Assembly (NCBI RefSeq): GCF_041447285.1
Contig: NZ_JBGMEB010000015.1
Span: forward strand, 1-64,000
DNA: 64,000 nt
Origin: Methanomethylovorans sp041447285
GTDB taxonomy: Archaea; Halobacteriota; Methanosarcinia; Methanosarcinales; Methanosarcinaceae
Reading direction: 5' to 3'
Positions 61,502 to 64,000 of this stretch are shown here, piece after piece. The first letter of the stretch is position 1; each line of letters starts with the position of its first letter. Made by a program: the position numbers and the translations under genes. The notes under the pieces were generated by a model, which did no database searches, was not told the DNA's origin, and was given only the letters and a program-made list of their open reading frames with translations.

Positions 61502-61515
61502 GGGAACCATCCCTT
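61500..61515 (+). terminator. glnA terminator
   Basis: AAGGGA / TCCCTT stem with an ACCA loop begins in the stop codon, followed by the weakly T-rich ACATTTAACTTTATT. Confidence 0.55.
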
Positions 61516-61541
61516 ACATTTAACTTTATTAAAATGTCCTT

Positions 61542-61631
61542 ATGGACGTTAGTTGCCAATTACTTTCGAGTTGGCTTTCTTCAATTGGAGATCGCTCCCG
61601 ATGGACGACGGGGGTAAGTCTTTTATGGACG
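61542..61631 (+). repeat. three ATGGACG copies upstream of glutamate synthase genes
   Basis: ATGGACG occurs at 61542-61548, 61601-61607 and 61625-61631; the first and third are part of a longer identical TTATGGACGTT. A further inverted repeat GCCAA-N11-TTGGC lies at 61555-61575. They occupy the 195 bp leader of the GATase gene and could be regulator sites. Confidence 0.35.
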
Positions 61632-61696
61632 TTTGCATGGTTAAGTCTACAAAAGTCAATTGATATATCTCCAAAAAACAATTCTTAGTGGTTAAT

Positions 61697-62749
61697 ATGT
61701 GCGGAATTATAGGCGTAATAGACCGGAGCAGGTCTGGAATGGACGGCTCAGGTATTAAAAAGGCCCTCAGCCTAATGAATGAACGAGGAAGTGGAGAAGG
61801 TGCGGGTTATGTAGCTTATGGCATATATCCCGATTTCCCAGATTGTTATGCTCTTCATGTTTTCTATGACAATCTCATAGAGCCTAAAAAGAAGGTAGAT
61901 GATCTGCTGGAAAAGTGGGGACGTATAATCCATCAGGAAGAGATCCCCACCTATGAACAACCGGGTTTGAAAAAGCAGCATATACCATGGCGGTATTTCT
62001 ACAGGCCTCACAAAGATCTTATGGTAGGTAGTTCTACACCCGAAGACGACCTTGTGAAGACTCTGGTGATGGATATCAACTCCCGTATAGAGGGTGCTCT
62101 GGTATTTTCTTCAGGTATCAATATGGGTGTGTTCAAAGCCGCTGGCTGGCCGGAAGATGTTGCAGATTTCTATCGTATACAGGATTACAAGGGCTATATA
62201 TGGCTTGCACATAACCGTTATCCGACAAATACTCCCGGATGGTGGGGTGGAGCTCATCCTTTTAATCTCCTTGACTGGTCAGTGGTTCACAATGGTGAGA
62301 TCACTTCTTATGGTACTAACAAGAGGTATGTGGAAAGCAATGGGTACAAGTGCACAATGTTCACAGATACTGAAGTTGTAGCTTATCTGTTTGACCTTCT
62401 TGGGCGCCGTCATGGTCTGTCGGGTGACATGGTTGTCAAGGCGTTAGCTCCTCCTTTCTGGGATGAGATCGATGAAATGCCTGAAAGAGAACAGAAGATC
62501 AATCATGCAATGCGCCTCACATACGGGGCTGCCCAGATGAATGGACCTTTCGCCATAGTTGTAGCTACGAATCAGGGAATAGTAGGTTTTACTGACCGTA
62601 TCAAGCTTCGTCCAATGGTAGTTGGGGAAAACGGCGATAAACTTTATATTTCGAGTGAAGAAGCTGCTATTAGAATTATGGATCCAAATGTGCAGAATAT
62701 CCATATGCCCAGAGCAGGCGAACCAGTTATAGGGAGGGTTATTGCATGA
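61697..62749 (+). CDS. glutamate synthase, glutamine amidotransferase (class II) subunit
   Basis: A 350 aa class II amidotransferase. The mature enzyme must begin with cysteine, and here ATG 61697 is followed directly by TGC (MCGIIGVI), which fixes the start over the upstream GTG 61688. Further landmarks are LAHNRYPTNTPGWWGGAHPFNLL (the substrate arginine and asparagine region), VVHNGEITSYGTNKRY and FTDTEVVAYLFDLL. It is the glutaminase domain of archaeal split glutamate synthase. The next subunit starts inside its stop (ATGA). Confidence 0.9.
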   Translation: MCGIIGVIDRSRSGMDGSGIKKALSLMNERGSGEGAGYVAYGIYPDFPDCYALHVFYDNLIEPKKKVDDLLEKWGRIIHQEEIPTYEQPGLKKQHIPWRYFYRPHKDLMVGSSTPEDDLVKTLVMDINSRIEGALVFSSGINMGVFKAAGWPEDVADFYRIQDYKGYIWLAHNRYPTNTPGWWGGAHPFNLLDWSVVHNGEITSYGTNKRYVESNGYKCTMFTDTEVVAYLFDLLGRRHGLSGDMVVKALAPPFWDEIDEMPEREQKINHAMRLTYGAAQMNGPFAIVVATNQGIVGFTDRIKLRPMVVGENGDKLYISSEEAAIRIMDPNVQNIHMPRAGEPVIGRVIA

Positions 62750-64000
62750 CCCTTGGAAGTGTGCCAATGCGCTATAAGGTCAGTATTGACCGTGACCAGT
62801 GTATGCAGTGTATGCGTTGTGTGGATAATTGTTCATATGGTGTTTACAGGGTGGACGGTGACAAAATCCTTGTAGACTCCCGCAAATGTACTGCATGTCA
62901 CCGTTGTATCTCCATGTGTCCCAGGGATGCGATCTCACTTCAGGAGAGACCTGTGGATTACCGCAGTCACCCACTGTGGACAGCTCAGGCCAGGGAGGAT
63001 ATAATCAACCAGGCTCGTACTGGAAAGATAATCCTTGCAGGTATGGGTAATGCGCTTGATTATCCTATCATTTTCGATAAATTGGTGCTGGATGCATGCC
63101 AGGTAACTAATCCAAGTATCGATCCTTTAAGAGAGCCCATGGAGTTGCGTACATATATTGGTAAGAAGCCCTCAAGACTTGAGTTCAAAAAGAATGATCT
63201 GGGTGATGTGGAACTTGCCACCGAACTTGCTCCCAACCTGAAACTTGAGACACCTATTATGATAGGTCACATGAGCTATGGTGCTATCAGCCTTAATGCC
63301 CAGCTAAGCATGGCAAAGGCAGTGACTGAGATGGGAACTTTCATGGGAACCGGTGAGGGTGGACTTCATAAAGCTCTGCATCCTTATCAGGACCATACCA
63401 TTGTGCAGGTAGCTTCAGGCCGTTTTGGTGTAGATATTGATTACCTTGAACGTGGTGCAGCTATTGAAATAAAGATCGGCCAGGGTGCAAAGCCCGGTAT
63501 AGGTGGTCATCTCCCCGGTGAAAAGGTATGTGTTGATGTATCTTGCACCCGTATGATCCCTCTTGGATCTGATGCTATCAGTCCGGCACCGCATCATGAT
63601 ATTTACAGTATAGAGGATCTGGCACAACTTGTCAGGAGTCTTAAAGAAGCTACTGAATGGAAAAAGCCTGTATTCGTGAAAATCGCAGCTGTGCATAACG
63701 TAGCTGCCATAGCTGCAGGTATTGCCCGCTCTTCGGCTGATGCAGTGGTGATCGATGGTTTCCGTGGAGGTACTGGTGCAGCTCCCAAGGTGTTCAGAGA
63801 TAATGTAGGTATACCCATAGAAGCTGCTATTGCAGCTGTAGACCAGAAGCTGAATGATCAGGGTGTAAGGAATGAAATCTCTATTATTGCCAGTGGAGGC
63901 ATACGCAATAGCGCAGACCTTGCAAAGTCTATTGCTCTGGGAGCAGACGCAGTATACATAGGAACAGCTTCATTGATTTCTCTTGGATGCAGGGTATGTG
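62746..64000 (+). CDS. gltB: glutamate synthase, ferredoxin-fused FMN-binding subunit (3' end outside)
   Basis: The 418 visible codons are open to the window edge. Residues 15-60 are a 2x[4Fe-4S] ferredoxin module (CMQCMRCVDNC: C19, C22, C25, C29; CTACHRCISMC: C48, C51, C54, C58). The FMN-binding glutamate synthase barrel follows, with PIMIGHMSYGAISLNAQ, GTGEGGLH, IKIGQGAKPGIGGHLPGEKV, DGFRGGTGAAPKVF and IIASGGIRNSADLAKSIALGADAVYIGTA. The 3Fe-4S cysteines begin exactly at the edge (LGCRVC). It makes glutamate from 2-oxoglutarate with ammonia from the upstream subunit and electrons through ferredoxin-type clusters. Confidence 0.93.
   Translation, partial: MTLGSVPMRYKVSIDRDQCMQCMRCVDNCSYGVYRVDGDKILVDSRKCTACHRCISMCPRDAISLQERPVDYRSHPLWTAQAREDIINQARTGKIILAGMGNALDYPIIFDKLVLDACQVTNPSIDPLREPMELRTYIGKKPSRLEFKKNDLGDVELATELAPNLKLETPIMIGHMSYGAISLNAQLSMAKAVTEMGTFMGTGEGGLHKALHPYQDHTIVQVASGRFGVDIDYLERGAAIEIKIGQGAKPGIGGHLPGEKVCVDVSCTRMIPLGSDAISPAPHHDIYSIEDLAQLVRSLKEATEWKKPVFVKIAAVHNVAAIAAGIARSSADAVVIDGFRGGTGAAPKVFRDNVGIPIEAAIAAVDQKLNDQGVRNEISIIASGGIRNSADLAKSIALGADAVYIGTASLISLGCRVC

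Noticed and set aside
1..64000. CRISPR array, insertion sequence, integrase or prophage
   Set aside because: No regularly spaced short repeats, transposase, integrase or phage-type genes were seen anywhere; the only sizeable repeat is the intragenic one at 20604-21492.

Overview
The window is a chromosomal segment of a methanogenic archaeon of the Methanosarcinales, most likely family Methanosarcinaceae. Diagnostic genes are F420-dependent methylene-H4MPT dehydrogenase (mtd), HdrB/HdrC, SepRS, GTP cyclohydrolase MptA, the Fae-Hps fusion, the chromosomal protein MC1, the archaeosine enzymes TgtA and RaSEA, and a UbiA/geranylgeranyl-reductase pair. Many starts have a GGTGA-type ribosome binding site, and TATA-like promoters precede many genes. 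Gene density is high. I saw no insertion sequence, prophage, CRISPR array or rRNA operon apart from the 3' end of a 5S rRNA gene at the left edge.

Layout. 1-5.1 kb: 5S rRNA end, tgtA, then a three-gene prenyltransferase / reductase / radical SAM operon. 5.1-10.6 kb: an archaeal coiled-coil protein with serB, mtd, a tiny membrane protein, a PK-C-like protein, PAC2-DUF473 and endonuclease V. 10.5-20 kb: information processing and repair (SepRS, translin-like, UPF0147, UPF0148, Hef, GlyRS), then a lone ADTH synthase and dUTPase, with a candidate small RNA between GlyRS and the synthase. 20-23 kb: surface proteins carrying cohesin and dockerin modules, then tRNA-Val. 23-28 kb: a DedA/YqaA-type membrane protein, nth, thiC, fae-hps, tpiA. 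28.3-33.1 kb: a compact aromatic amino acid operon (ADTH synthase, DHQ synthase II, aroD, aroE, tyrA). 33-41 kb: a two-domain KaiC-like ATPase, guaAA, srp54, an EamA transporter, initiator tRNA-Met, an OapC-like protein, a DUF1624 protein and dinB. 41-47 kb: rps17e-dapA-dapB, pyrBI, an Hps-RraA fusion and a class III signal peptidase. 47-55.5 kb: recQ, guaAB-RaSEA, argB, mc1, mptA-DUF2098 and a nucleotidyltransferase. 55.5-64 kb: M20 amidohydrolase-GNAT, a NAGS-like GNAT, tRNA-Arg, a lipoprotein, hdrCB, glnA and a split glutamate synthase that runs off the right edge.

Several genes work together across distance. tgtA and RaSEA act in archaeosine formation. guaAA and guaAB are the two halves of GMP synthetase, 14 kb apart. 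Fae-Hps and Hps-RraA both serve the ribulose monophosphate route. argB and the NAGS-like enzyme start arginine synthesis. glnA and the downstream GOGAT subunits form the ammonium assimilation module, with an NrpR-like operator in front of glnA.

The parts I consider most worth a second look are: the cohesin/dockerin surface protein pair with a recent internal duplication; the UbiA-reductase-radical SAM operon, a candidate for methanophenazine or another prenylated cofactor; a prephenate dehydrogenase that ends in a PheRS-like FDX-ACB domain; the Hps-RraA gene whose only plausible start is ATT, directly behind an in-frame TAG; the KaiC-like ATPase with a dead-looking first P-loop; and the small RNA candidate near 18.2 kb. 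All calls come from reading the sequence and remembered family features. No database search was run.
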